DNA from: Tragulus kanchil
Lineage: Eukaryota; Chordata; Mammalia; Artiodactyla; Tragulidae
Reading direction: 5' to 3'
Assembly (NCBI GenBank): GCA_022376925.1
Contig: JAIOJX010000005.1
Location: 89,997,001-90,061,000, forward strand
Length of the DNA stretch: 64,000 nt
A model generated the notes under the pieces. The model was not told where the DNA came from and searched no databases. It saw only the letters and a list, made by a program, of their open reading frames with translations. The first letter of the stretch is position 1, and each line of letters starts with the position of its first letter. The position numbers were made by a program, and so were the translations under genes. Of this stretch, positions 50,482 through 60,990 are shown in pieces.

Positions 50482-51289
50482 TGTTTAAACTGAAGTATAG
50501 TTGATTTACAATGTTGTGCTGGGCTTTGATGTACAGCAAAGTGACTCAGTTATACACATATATACCTTCTTTTTTACATTCTTTGGTATCATGGTTTATT
50601 ACAGGTTATAGAGCATAGTTCCCTGTGCTATGCCTTGTTCTTTATTCATTGTATATCTAACAGTTTGCATCTGCTAAGCCCAAACTCCCACTCCATTCTC
50701 CCCACCCTCCATCCCCACTCCCCCGCCCCACCTCTCTCTTGGCAACCACAAGTTCTCCCTGCCTATCGAGTCTGTTTTGTAGACTGGCTTCTTTGTGTCG
50801 TATTTTATATTTTAGATTGCACACATAAGTGATACTAGATGGTGTTTGTCTTTTTCCTTCTGACTTACTCAGTATGAGAATCTCTAGTTGCTTCCATGGC
50901 ACCGCAAATGACATTATTTTGTTCTTTTTTAATGGCTGAGTAGTTTTCTTTCATATAGATGTGCCACATCATCTTTACACATTCATGTTTCCATGTTTTA
51001 GCTATTGTGAACAGTGTTATTGTGAACGTAGAGGGGGATGTGTCTTTTTGAATTAGTATTGTCTGGGTGTATTCCCAGGAGTGAGATGGCTGGATCATAG
51101 GATAATTCTATTTTTAGCTTTCTGGAGAATTTCCATGGTGTTTTCCATAGTGGTTGCACCAACTAACATTCCCACCAGCAGTGTAGGAGGGCTCGCTTTT
51201 CTCCACACTGTCTCTGGCATTTCTTATCTGTAAACTTTTCAATGATGGCCCTTCAAGTATGACCAGTAAGAGGTGGTACCTCATTGTAG
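50482..51289 (-). mobile_element. L1 3' UTR and end of ORF2
   Basis: Second copy of the UTR, continuing through CTGACTTACTCAGTATGAGA, CTATTGTGAACAGTGTTATT, GGAGTGAGATGGCTGGATCA and TGGTTGCACCAACTAACATT, all L1 ORF2 3' words in reverse. Interrupted at 51279-51450 by a U6 pseudogene and resuming to about 51545. Confidence 0.93.
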
Positions 51290-51334
51290 GTTTTTTATTA
51301 TTATTATTTTGCTTTTATAGAGTTTTGTTGCTTA

Positions 51335-51441
51335 AAAAATATGGAGTGCTTTACAAATTTGTGTGTCATCCTTGCACAGGAACCATGCTAATCTTCTTTG
51401 TATCATTGCAGTTTTAGTATGTGTGCTGCCAAAGTGAGCAC
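51335..51441 (-). pseudogene. U6 snRNA retropseudogene, full length (107 nt)
   Basis: The reverse complement runs from a GTGCTCACTTTGGCAGCACA start to a CCATATTTTT end and spans 107 nt, the length of U6. It keeps GATTAGCATGG and CAAGGATGACAC but has many substitutions (e.g. in the ACACGCAAATTCGTGAAGCG region). CTCATTGTAG at 51280-51289 and CTCATCGTAG at 51441-51450 flank it within L1, so it is an L1-mediated insertion, not a working gene. A 45-nt A/T-rich segment between the U6 3' end and the left TSD (51290-51334) is not U6. Confidence 0.93.
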
Positions 51442-51450
51442 TCATCGTAG

Positions 51451-51545
51451 TTTTGATTTTCATTTCTCCAATAATTAGTGATGTTGAGTATCTTTTCATT
51501 TGTCTACTGGCCATCTGTATGTCTTCTTTGGAGAAATGTCAATGA
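51451..51545 (-). mobile_element. L1 ORF2 continuation beyond the U6 insertion
   Basis: TTTTGATTTTCATTTCTCCA, ATAATTAGTGATGTTGAGTA and TCTTCTTTGGAGAAATGTC are the next L1 words after the insertion point, so one L1 was split. Confidence 0.9.
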
Positions 51546-51577
51546 AGTCAACAGACATCAATTTATTTCCTCTTTAG

Positions 51578-51708
51578 AATAATCCTGTGGGATGTTCTTT
51601 ACTCCCATTTTACAGTTGAGGAAACAGTTTATCAATATCAAGTGACTTGTCCTACAGCACACAGCCATTTTGCGATTTGACCCAAGCCTCTGGACATGCA
51701 CTCTGAGA
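51578..51708 (+). mobile_element. MIR SINE (first copy)
   Basis: ACTCCCATTTTACAGTTGAG, GAAACAGTTTATCAATATCA, AGTGACTTGTCCTACAGCAC and ACAGCCATTTTGCGATTTGA follow the MIR core and 3' region. Confidence 0.87.
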
Positions 51709-51865
51709 GTTAGACAGGATATTGCTTCCCAAAGAGCTCATGGTCAACCAGGAAAATAGACATACAAAGACAATTAGAAAACCCTACTATTTCTATATGC
51801 TTTAATGATATTCTCTGCAGCCAGAGAGTCAACCAAATGGTGGTTTCTTTTAAAGTGCCTCTATA

Positions 51866-51980
51866 GGGGAAATTTTCCCGGTGGTCCAGGGCTCTGTGCT
51901 TTGACTGCTTTGAGGTTGAGGGTTCAATCCCTGGTCCAGGAACTAACATCCTGCAAGTCATGTGGTGTGGCCCCCAGAAA
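51866..51980 (+). mobile_element. CHR-1-like SINE (first copy)
   Basis: GGTGGTCCAGGGCTCTGTGC, B-box GGTTCAATCCC, TGGTCCAGGAACTAACATCC and GTGGTGTGGCCCCCAGAAAA. It recurs at 52972-53085 with a different start (GGGAATTTCCTGG), which matches the expected SINE 5' end better. Confidence 0.88.
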
Positions 51981-52429
51981 AGAGATAGCTATATAGACTC
52001 CTCTCAAAAAGAGGCATGATAAAGAGATGAAACATGCAGTCTTTTTGTCTATAGTTCATAGTCGTGGAGCACTATGTAAATAGTTACATTTGAAATCCAT
52101 AATGGTTTAAACACCTGCAAGTGTGCACAGTCATTCAGTAAACACATACCTAGTGTGTTCAGTAGTGCATTTGGTACTGGTTTGAAACTTAAATAATAGT
52201 TGGTCTCAAGTTGCTTAAAAGATTCTTTGTATGAATCATTAGAAAACACTAAAAGAGAGAATAATAGTAATATGATGCAACAGTGATTGAATAAAGGGTG
52301 AGGTCAGTGATGGTCCTTCACCCCACCAGCATTTTCCACTAGCTAAGAAGCCTATATACTCTGTACACTGAAGTTTGTTATTCCGGGCCTGAGGCAAAGA
52401 GGCATGATGCATAGCTTACTCTGGGTGGG

Positions 52430-52477
52430 TGGATGTGTGTGTGTGTGTGTATGTGTGTGTGTGTGTGTGTGTGTGTA
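52430..52477. repeat. (GT)n microsatellite (first copy)
   Basis: About 23 GT units interrupted by one ATGT. It recurs at 53535-53580. Confidence 0.93.
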
Positions 52478-52685
52478 GGAGGCAATGTGAGGAAGAAAGG
52501 AGAGAGAATGTCCATTTATATGTCTGTAAGAGCTGCATATGTATAATTCCAGTTTTTCCATGTATGTACGTGGAAAATCTCAACAACACTTGCTAATTGT
52601 TCCTTGAATAGACATATGTATTAGACTTCAACAATGCACAATCATCTCTCTTCTTCACCACTGGATGTTTGTTATCACCCTACGA

Positions 52686-52815
52686 ATAAACCTGTGGGAT
52701 GTTCTTTACTCCCATTTTACAGTTGAGGAAACAGTTTATCAATATCAAGTGACTTGTCCTACAGCACACAGCCATTTTGCGATTTGACCCAAGCCTCTGG
52801 ACATGCACTCTGAGA
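52686..52815 (+). mobile_element. MIR SINE (second copy)
   Basis: Copy of 51578-51708 from duplication 22. Confidence 0.87.
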
Positions 52816-52971
52816 GTTAGACAGGATATTGCTTCCCAAAGAGCTCATGGTCAACCAGGAAAATAGACATACAAAGACAATTAGAAAACCCTACTATTTC
52901 TATATGCTTTAATGATATTCTCTGCAGCCAGAGAGTCAACCAAATGGTGGTTTCTTTTAAAGTGCCTCTAT

Positions 52972-53085
52972 AGGGAATTTCCTGGTGGTCCAGGGCTCTG
53001 TGCTTTGACTGCTTTGAGGTTGAGGGTTCAATCCCTGGTCCAGGAACTAACATCCTGCAAGTCATGTGGTGTGGCCCCCAGAAAA
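52972..53085 (+). mobile_element. CHR-1-like SINE (second copy)
   Basis: Second copy, probably the more accurate reading of the 5' end. Confidence 0.88.
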
Positions 53086-53534
53086 GAGATAGCTATATAG
53101 ACTCCTCTCAAAAAGAGGCATGATAAAGAGATGAAACATGCAGTCTTTTTGTCTATAGTTCATAGTCGTGGAGCACTATGTAAATAGTTACATTTGAAAT
53201 CCATAATGGTTTAAACACCTGCAAGTGTGCACAGTCATTCAGTAAACACATACCTAGTGTGTTCAGTAGTGCATTTGGTACTGGTTTGAAACTTAAATAA
53301 TAGTTGGTCTCAAGTTGCTTAAAAGATTCTTTGTATGAATCATTAGAAAACACTAAAAGAGAGAATAATAGTAATATGATGCAACAGTGATTGAATAAAG
53401 GGTGAGGTCAGTGATGGTCCTTCACCCCACCAGCATTTTCCACTAGCTAAGAAGCCTATATACTCTGTACACTGAAGTTTGTTATTCCGGGCCTGAGGCA
53501 AAGAGGCATGATGCATAGCTTACTCTGGGTGGGT

Positions 53535-53580
53535 GGATGTGTGTGTGTGTGTGTATGTGTGTGTGTGTGTGTGTGTGTGT
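53535..53580. repeat. (GT)n microsatellite (second copy)
   Basis: Copy of the previous repeat from duplication 22, with nearly the same length and the same ATGT interruption. Confidence 0.93.
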
Positions 53581-53861
53581 AGGAGGCAATGTGAGGAAGA
53601 AAGGGAGAGAGAATGTCCATTTATATGTCTGTAAGAGCTGCATATGTATAATTCCAGTTTTTCCATGTATGTACGTGGAAAATCTCAACAACACTTGCTA
53701 ATTGTTCCTTGAATAGACATATGTATTAGACTTCAACAATGCACAATCATCTCTCTTCTTCACCACTGGATGTTTGTTATCACTACCCTGAATCTCTACC
53801 AACTTAACAGGAAAAATAGGATTTTATTTTGTTTATTTTAAAGATTTATAAATGTATTTTT

Positions 53862-54480
53862 TCATATTTTATCTTTAGCAGCCTTTGCCTATTATCTTTC
53901 TTTAGATTGTTTCCTTATTTGTAAGGATTCTTGATACTTGCAAAAGAATTACTTATTCTTTATATGGATAACAGCCTTTTGTTGTATGAGTTATGTATAT
54001 TTCTTCCTATTTGTCCTCTTTTTAACCATAGTTTTCTGTGTGTGCCATAAGGAAGTGTTGCATTTTTATGTCCCCAAATGTATAAACTTTATTCTCTGAC
54101 TTTTGAAATTTGTTTCCCACTCAGAATTCCTTGCTACAAAACTTTTAAAATATTCACCCCTATTTTCAACTAGAGTGTTTTATGGATTTTATTTTCTACA
54201 TACTTTTTACAAATCTAAACTTTATGTGATATAAAGAGTGAGGAAAAGACCTAACTTTATTTTTTTTCTTCTAACGGCCAACCAAGTACTCCAGACTCAA
54301 TCATTATACATAACCCACTGACTTGAAATGCCCCCTACTATTGTATATTAAACTCCCAATCTTACTTGACTGATTTCACTGGTTTTGACCCAGTTTTAGA
54401 CTTCCTGGCATCTTCCCCAGTTTAGACTATACTCCTAGAATGAATAACTATAGTTAATAACCCATACTTCCTGTGGATAC
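53862..54480 (-). mobile_element. Old L1 (L1M-like) ORF2 fragment
   Basis: AAAATATTCACCCCTATTTT, TTTATGGATTTTATTTTCTA, GACCTAACTTTATTTT and CTGACTTGAAATGCCCCCTA follow the order of an old L1 ORF2 3' segment in reverse. Diverged with many stops. Single copy. Confidence 0.8.
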
Positions 54481-54552
54481 TGTCTCCAGTAAACTTTACA
54501 GAAAAGGAGAGAGATATAAACATTGTTAAAGGGTACTTGTGTAAGAATGTAA

Positions 54553-54578
54553 TATAGTAATAATAATAATAATAATAG
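54553..54578. repeat. (TAA)n microsatellite
   Basis: About eight TAA units, immediately left of a SINE insertion site. Confidence 0.92.
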
Positions 54579-54594
54579 GGTTTTGTGATTTTTA

Positions 54595-54830
54595 AAAAAA
54601 TTTTTGACCTCTTTTATTGGTTTTGTATTTATTTATTTTCACCCATCTTTATTCTTTTGGCTTGAGTGGGCCTCCCATTTCTGTGGCCACCCTCGTAGCC
54701 CCTGCTCGTAATTGGACACACCGGTCCAGCCATTCCACAGCATGTGGGATCTTCCCCGCCCAGGGATTGAACCAGTGCCCTTTGTACTGAAAGGCAGACT
54801 CTTTACCCACTGGATCACCAGGGAAGCCTT
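54595..54830 (-). mobile_element. CHR-type SINE, older subfamily, with TSD
   Basis: Reverse orientation: tail GACCTCTTTTATTGGTTTTG, body GAGTGGGCCTCCCATTTCTG and TAATTGGACACACCGGTCCA, head CAGGGATTGAACCAGTGCCC and ACTGGATCACCAGGGAAGCC. Flanked by GTTTTGTGATTTTTA (54580-54594) and GTTTTGTGATTTTAA (54831-54845). Confidence 0.9.
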
Positions 54831-54845
54831 GTTTTGTGATTTTAA

Positions 54846-55824
54846 TGATATATTCTCCAAGAATGTGAGACCCATGAAATTACGAAGCAGTGCCTAGAAA
54901 AGAAAAGATTCGCAATAAATTGAATTCATGAACTGGTAATTTGGTATTAGCATATTATGTCTGCTTTTCATTTTCCAAAAGATTAACATCATTCATCCAG
55001 ATAAAGAAGGAATACACTTAAATGGACATGGTTCAGCAATTTTGAATTTGGTACAATGTCAAAAGCTGTAACCTTTTCGGTCTTTAACCCAGTAAACCTC
55101 ACTTCAATATCTCCAAAGGAAAAAAATCAAAAAGGAAGGGAAAAGTTATATGTATACAAGTCTCATTAGAACACTTTTGCTTGGAAAATCCTGAGATTAA
55201 GGAACCAAAATGGCCAATAAGATAAATTACTGAAAATAATAGTTAAAAAGCATAAATCAAGACATAGTATACCAACATTAAAAACCACTTATAGTAAAAG
55301 CCTAGAATGAGTGACATCTAAATGATTAGTTGGGAGTGATATTTTGGATTTTCTGGTTGTTTATAATGCTAGCTTTCTGCTTCTGTAGTAAAATGAACAG
55401 CTCCATAAATCTAGGTTAATGCTTGATGGAGGCACAGGCACATGGAATTGAGTGTTGTTTCACAGTACTAACTGCTGATTCAACATTTGAACTTTATGCA
55501 GCAAGAAGTGTGTAAAGAAAAATGACATCTACAAGCAGAATAAATTGTGGAAGTCTAGCCTCTATACACGTGTCAGACGTTCTGTTAGCTTTTTGAGAAT
55601 GAAAAAGTCCAAAAGAAGCAGCATCTCCTTTCTATCCTTTGTGTGCACATACAACCTATGTAAATTCCTTTTATCTTTCAGGGTTAACTGAACATTTAAT
55701 TTGAATTTACAAATCACACAGCACATTATATTACTTGCACTTATCTGTAGACTCTAAATAAGAAGGAATGAACTACTTTCCACTGACTATCCATTTCTTA
55801 GCTCTGTTTTCAAAGTTGTGTGTT
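54846..55824. other. Gene-free single-copy stretch
   Basis: A/T-rich with no recognised repeat and no supported open frame. Confidence 0.5.
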
Positions 55825-56022
55825 GTTGTTGTTCAGCCACTAAGTCGTGTTAGACTCTTTGAAACCCATGGACTGCAGCATGCCAGGCCTCCCTGTCCCT
55901 CGCCACCATCCAGAGTTCATCCAATTTCATGTCCATTGAATCGGTGATGCCATCCAACCCTCTCATCCTCTGTTGCCCCCTTCTCCTCCTGCCCAATCGT
56001 TCCCAGCATCGGGGACTTTTCT
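55825..56022 (-). mobile_element. BovB LINE 3' fragment A
   Basis: TTGTTCAGCCACTAAGTCGT, GAAACCCATGGACTGCAGCA, CATGTCCATTGAATCGGTGA and CCCCTTCTCCTCCTGCCCAA correspond to the BovB 3' region in reverse, then similarity is lost at GGGACTTTTC. Its right part is duplicated at 56292-56387. Confidence 0.9.
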
Positions 56023-56656
56023 ACATTGGCTGTAAGTCTACTCTGTGAACGTTGGTGACTCGACCTCTTATACTCACCCAATCCCATATTCTGTTTTTTT
56101 TTGATTAAAAGGGAGAATTGATTAATTCCACATTCAGTTAGTATTTCAAGTAGTGGCTGTTTCCTCCATGACATTCTTGTGTCACTGGAATGGGACTGGA
56201 GATTGTAGTTAAACAAGTCACTAAGTTGTGTCTGACTCTTTGAAACCCCATGAACTGCAGCATGCCAGGCTTCCCTGTCCTATGCTCAAACTCATGTCCA
56301 TTGAATCGGTGATGCCATCCAACCCTCTCATCCTCTGTTGCCCCCTTCTCCTCCTGCCCAATCGTTCCCAGCATCGGGGACTTTTCTACATTGGCTGTAA
56401 GTCTACTCTGTGAACGTTGGTGACTCGACCTCTTATACTCACCCAATCCCATATTCTGTTTTTTTTTGATTAAAAGGGAGAATTGATTAATTCCACATTC
56501 AGTTAGTATTTCAAGTAGTGGCTGTTTCCTCCATGACATTCTTGTGTCACTGGAATGGGACTGGAGATTGTAGTTAAACAAGTCACTAAGTTGTGTCTGA
56601 CTCTTTGAAACCCCATGAACTGCAGCATGCCAGGCTTCCCTGTCCTATGCTCAAAC
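55927..56656. repeat. Short direct duplication 23 (unit 365 bp)
   Basis: 55927-56291 recurs at 56292-56656. This is the only clearly short unit. Its join lies where two BovB fragments share TCATGTCCATT, so homology between repeats could explain it as unequal exchange or a repeat-induced misjoin. Confidence 0.93.
56214..56387 (-). mobile_element. BovB LINE 3' fragment, hybrid at a duplication join
   Basis: Starts as fragment B (GTCACTAAGTTGTGTCTGAC) and switches at TCATGTCCATT into fragment A text (GAATCGGTGA). This hybrid is the product of the 365-bp duplication. Confidence 0.85.
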
Positions 56657-57012
56657 TCATGTCCATTCAGTCGGTGGTGACATCCAACCATCGGATTCTC
56701 TGTCACCCGCTTCTCCTCCTACCCTCAATCTATCCCAGCATCAGGGTTTTTTCTATTGAGTTGGCTCTTCGCATCTGGTGGCCAAAGTATTGGAGATTCA
56801 GCTGCAGCATCAGCACTTCCAATGTATATTCAGGGTTGATTTCCTTTAGGATTGACTGGCTTGATGTTCTTGCTGCCCAAGGGATTCTCAAGAGTCTTCT
56901 CCAGCACTTCAGTTCAAAGACATCCATTCTTTGACATTCAGTCTGCTTTATGGTCCAGCTCTCACATCCATACATGACTACTGGAAAGGCCATAGCTTTG
57001 ACAATAACCTTA
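56578..57012 (-). mobile_element. BovB LINE 3' end with reverse-transcriptase C-terminal remnant (first copy)
   Basis: The reverse strand at 56730-56993 reads openly for 87 codons with words typical of the RTE/BovB ORF2 C-terminal region: VMYGCESWT, FELKCWRRLLRIPWAAR, QSILKEI, LQYFGHQMRR and EKTLMLG. Upstream catalytic parts are absent, and the frame is shifted or broken farther along. A dead fragment, not a gene. Confidence 0.95.
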
Positions 57013-57698
57013 GTAAAATCTTAATCTTGGTGAAATATTGACGTTGTGTAGTTGTGATCTAAAACTTAAAAGAGATTTAAAAATTCTGTATATTGTACCA
57101 ATAGCAAATGTAAAAGATATAAGCTATTTTGGGGAGAGGTAGATTGGTGACGTTTTTAAAAGGTGCATTCTTTGTAATGGACTGTAACCTTGTGAATACC
57201 ACAGGGATGCAGACCACTTTGATCTGTTTCATGTGTGTCTTCGCAGCACTCATCAAACTGGACCTGTTGAGCTATTACATCTGTTCCTCACATTTTTCAT
57301 CAAATCTTGATGCTCACAGAGCATCTTTGTCAGCAGGATAAGCTGGCCCAATAGCTATATTTCAGTTTACTGCTCCCACTGGAGAACCTTCCAGATGACA
57401 TTTGCTTGGCTTCCATGGGGAATCATGAAGCTGTGGCCGTAATCAGACACCTGAAATCAATTTACAGATGGCTCCGAATGCTCTCTCTCTGCATTTATAC
57501 AAGTATTCACCTGTTAGATTTGGGGTGGTGAAAACAGATAGTTTAAGTGGAAATGACAGTGAAGGACAGGCAGAGTCTGCTTTCATGGAGCTGTTGTAAA
57601 ACTGAGTGGTCATTAGGCTGTGCTTCTACTTCTGCCCCTTCACATATTCAGCCAGGAGCAGCCACTCCACTTTTGTGCACTGAATGGTGATTAGTTAA

Positions 57699-58133
57699 AC
57701 AAGTCACTAAGTTGTGTCTGACTCTTTGAAACCCCATGAACTGCAGCATGCCAGGCTTCCCTGTCCTATGCTCAAACTCATGTCCATTCAGTCGGTGGTG
57801 ACATCCAACCATCGGATTCTCTGTCACCCGCTTCTCCTCCTACCCTCAATCTATCCCAGCATCAGGGTTTTTTCTATTGAGTTGGCTCTTCGCATCTGGT
57901 GGCCAAAGTATTGGAGATTCAGCTGCAGCATCAGCACTTCCAATGTATATTCAGGGTTGATTTCCTTTAGGATTGACTGGCTTGATGTTCTTGCTGCCCA
58001 AGGGATTCTCAAGAGTCTTCTCCAGCACTTCAGTTCAAAGACATCCATTCTTTGACATTCAGTCTGCTTTATGGTCCAGCTCTCACATCCATACATGACT
58101 ACTGGAAAGGCCATAGCTTTGACAATAACCTTA
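57699..58133 (-). mobile_element. BovB LINE 3' end (second copy)
   Basis: Exact-looking copy of 56578-57012 from duplication 24, including the 87-codon remnant at 57851-58114. Confidence 0.95.
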
Positions 58134-58827
58134 GTAAAATCTTAATCTTGGTGAAATATTGACGTTGTGTAGTTGTGATCTAAAACTTAAAAGAGATTTA
58201 AAAATTCTGTATATTGTACCAATAGCAAATGTAAAAGATATAAGCTATTTTGGGGAGAGGTAGATTGGTGACGTTTTTAAAAGGTGCATTCTTTGTAATG
58301 GACTGTAACCTTGTGAATACCACAGGGATGCAGACCACTTTGATCTGTTTCATGTGTGTCTTCGCAGCACTCATCAAACTGGACCTGTTGAGCTATTACA
58401 TCTGTTCCTCACATTTTTCATCAAATCTTGATGCTCACAGAGCATCTTTGTCAGCAGGATAAGCTGGCCCAATAGCTATATTTCAGTTTACTGCTCCCAC
58501 TGGAGAACCTTCCAGATGACATTTGCTTGGCTTCCATGGGGAATCATGAAGCTGTGGCCGTAATCAGACACCTGAAATCAATTTACAGATGGCTCCGAAT
58601 GCTCTCTCTCTGCATTTATACAAGTATTCACCTGTTAGATTTGGGGTGGTGAAAACAGATAGTTTAAGTGGAAATGACAGTGAAGGACAGGCAGAGTCTG
58701 CTTTCATGGAGCTGTTGTAAAACTGAGTGGTCATTAGGCTGTGCTTCTACTTCTGCCCCTTCACATATTCAGCCAGGAGCAGCCACTCCAAACAGGCTCA
58801 GGTCCATGGATTATCATGGGCGGCATT

Positions 58828-59008
58828 TGCTCTAGAATTACGATTCTCAAAGTGTGCTTCCCAGACAGCAGCAGCAGCCTGACTTGGGGACTTGTTAGAA
58901 ATACAGATTCTCAAGCTCCACATCAGACTTACTGTTTCAGAAGCCCTGGGGTGGGCTCAGCAGAGTGTGTTTCAATAGGCTCTCCAGGTAATTGTGATGG
59001 ACACTCAG
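58828..59008 (+). mobile_element. MER5A-like hAT DNA transposon (first copy)
   Basis: GATTCTCAAAGTGTGCTTCC at the left and GGCTCTCCAGGTAATTGTGA at the right, with CTTGTTAGAAATACAGATTC, TACTGTTTCAGAAGCCCTGG and GGGTGGGCTCAGCAGAGTGT between: the MER5A word order. Non-autonomous, no coding capacity. Confidence 0.88.
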
Positions 59009-59946
59009 ATTTCACAGCCATAACTCTTAACAGGAGCAGAAGCTTAACCCCCAAGCACATTCTTACCGTTATCTTCTTTCTTTCCTTATGGCTGCATAAT
59101 TCATAAAATCTAGCAATTCAGACTCTAGGGGGAGGTACCTGCTAGATCTACCTCTACTCGGAATCCTCAGGGGAACCTTTTTTCATCATATCTGGTTTTT
59201 AAATGTATTAGTAATGCTTCCCCTATGCTAAAATATATTCTTCTTTATGTATCAACTGTAAAAGGTATTTATTACTATCTTCTTTGAGAAGTAAGGATTT
59301 TGTTTACCTATACTCCCTTCCCTTTTCATTGCCTCCTCTGAATTTTTTATCACCTACTTTTTTTAAAGTATTTTTGGTTCTTCCAGAGATAATCTTGTCC
59401 ATTTTCAGTGATGTACTTCAATTCTTGTCTTCATCATTGAACTTAGTCTGTGTAAAGTGAAGACACTGGCATTCACTGCTCCACCTCCTCCTTTCTCATT
59501 TCCTCTTTGAGACAGCTTTAGTCTGCTAGTTCCTATTTTACTGTGATAAATTCTTTGATAATTAATTTATGCATTGCTGATAAAAATTGGAAATATCTGC
59601 AGTAGAACGATTTGTCAATATTATTGGCTGCAGAATGAAAGTCTTTGACTTAGCGCCTCATCCTCCCAGGCCGTGCACCTGGGCTGTGAACAGAAATCAA
59701 TTTACAGATGGCTCCGAATGCTCTCTCTCTGCATTTATACAAGTATTCACCTGTTAGATTTGGGGGGGTGAAAACAGATAGTTTAAGTGGAAATGACAGT
59801 GAAGGACAGGCAGAGTCTGCTTTCATGGAGCTGTTGTAAAACTGAGTGGTCATTAGGCTGTGCTTCTACTTCTGCCCCTTCACATATTCAGCCAGGAGCA
59901 GCCACTCCAAACAGGCTCAGGTCCATGGATTATCATGGGCGCATTT

Positions 59947-60127
59947 GCTCTAGAATTACGATTCTCAAAGTGTGCTTCCCAGACAGCAGCAGCAGCCTGA
60001 CTTGGGGACTTGTTAGAAATACAGATTCTCAAGCTCCACATCAGACTTACTGTTTCAGAAGCCCTGGGGTGGGCTCAGCAGAGTGTGTTTCAATAGGCTC
60101 TCCAGGTAATTGTGATGGACACTCAGA
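59947..60127 (+). mobile_element. MER5A-like hAT DNA transposon (second copy)
   Basis: Copy of 58828-59008 from duplication 25. Confidence 0.88.
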
Positions 60128-60961
60128 TTTCACAGCCATAACTCTTAACAGGAGCAGAAGCTTAACCCCCAAGCACATTCTTACCGTTATCTTCTTTCTT
60201 TCCTTATGGCTGCATAATTCATAAAATCTAGCAATTCAGACTCTAGGGGGAGGTACCTGCTAGATCTACCTCTACTCGGAATCCTCAGGGGAACCTTTTT
60301 TCATCATATCTGGTTTTTAAATGTATTAGTAATGCTTCCCCTATGCTAAAATATATTCTTCTTTATGTATCAACTGTAAAAGGTATTTATTACTATCTTC
60401 TTTGAGAAGTAAGGATTTTGTTTACCTATACTCCCTTCCCTTTTCATTGCCTCCTCTGAATTTTTTATCACCTACTTTTTTTAAAGTATTTTTGGTTCTT
60501 CCAGAGATAATCTTGTCCATTTTCAGTGATGTACTTCAATTCTTGTCTTCATCATTGAACTTAGTCTGTGTAAAGTGAAGACACTGGCATTCACTGCTCC
60601 ACCTCCTCCTTTCTCATTTCCTCTTTGAGACAGCTTTAGTCTGCTAGTTCCTATTTTACTGTGATAAATTCTTTGATAATTAATTTATGCATTGCTGATA
60701 AAAATTGGAAATATCTGCAGTAGAACGATTTGTCAATATTATTGGCTGCAGAATGAAAGTCTTTGACTTAGCGCCTCATCCTCCCAGGGGGCACCTGTGC
60801 TTACCTGTTGTCTGGGTTCAGTCCACAGCCTTCTGTCCATGACAGTGTGTCCCAAAGGGTTTTTGTGCTCTGCAGATGTGAAGCAAAAATGTAGCAAAGC
60901 AACTTTGGGAAACACTTGACTTAACTTAAACCTACCACTATAGCACTCTTCAGACCCTTTC

Positions 60962-60990
60962 ATTTCTTTTCTTTTCTTTTCTTTTTTGTA
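60962..60990. repeat. (TTTTC)n microsatellite
   Basis: About five TTTTC units next to the start of a reverse-oriented L1 (its A-rich end). Confidence 0.88.

Larger units (their letters stand above)
48715..50801. repeat. Direct duplication 21 (offset 1,046 bp)
   Basis: 48715-49754 recurs at 49761-50801. The join is in a T-run after GTGTCG. It truncates an L1 3' end in copy 1 that continues to beyond 51.2 kb after copy 2. Confidence 0.95.
51584..53783. repeat. Direct duplication 22 (offset ~1,105 bp)
   Basis: 51584-52678 recurs at 52691-53783, with about 12 noisy bases at the join. The SINE start differs between copies (GGAAATTTTCCCGG versus GGAATTTCCTGG). The GT microsatellite also differs in layout. 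Confidence 0.95.
56572..58790. repeat. Direct duplication 24 (offset 1,121 bp)
   Basis: 56572-57669 recurs at 57693-58790, with about 23 filler bases (57670-57692). The unit carries the BovB reverse-transcriptase remnant, so that remnant appears twice. Confidence 0.95.
58574..60788. repeat. Direct duplication 25 (offset ~1,119 bp)
   Basis: 58574-59670 recurs at 59693-60788. The join segment (59671-59692) contains GTGCACCTGGGCT, close to the true continuation GGCACCTGTGCTT at 60790, so it looks like degraded flank. Copies differ by one base near 58818/59938 and a G-run near 59763. Confidence 0.95.

Noticed and set aside
56730..56993. Reverse-transcriptase-like protein as a real gene
   Set aside because: It is only the C-terminal remnant of a BovB LINE, without catalytic motifs.
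60840..60920. CCCAAAGGGTTTTTGTG and CTTTGGGAAACACTTG as a small DNA transposon pair
   Set aside because: Suggestive of an old hAT-type end, but too short and diverged to assign by eye.
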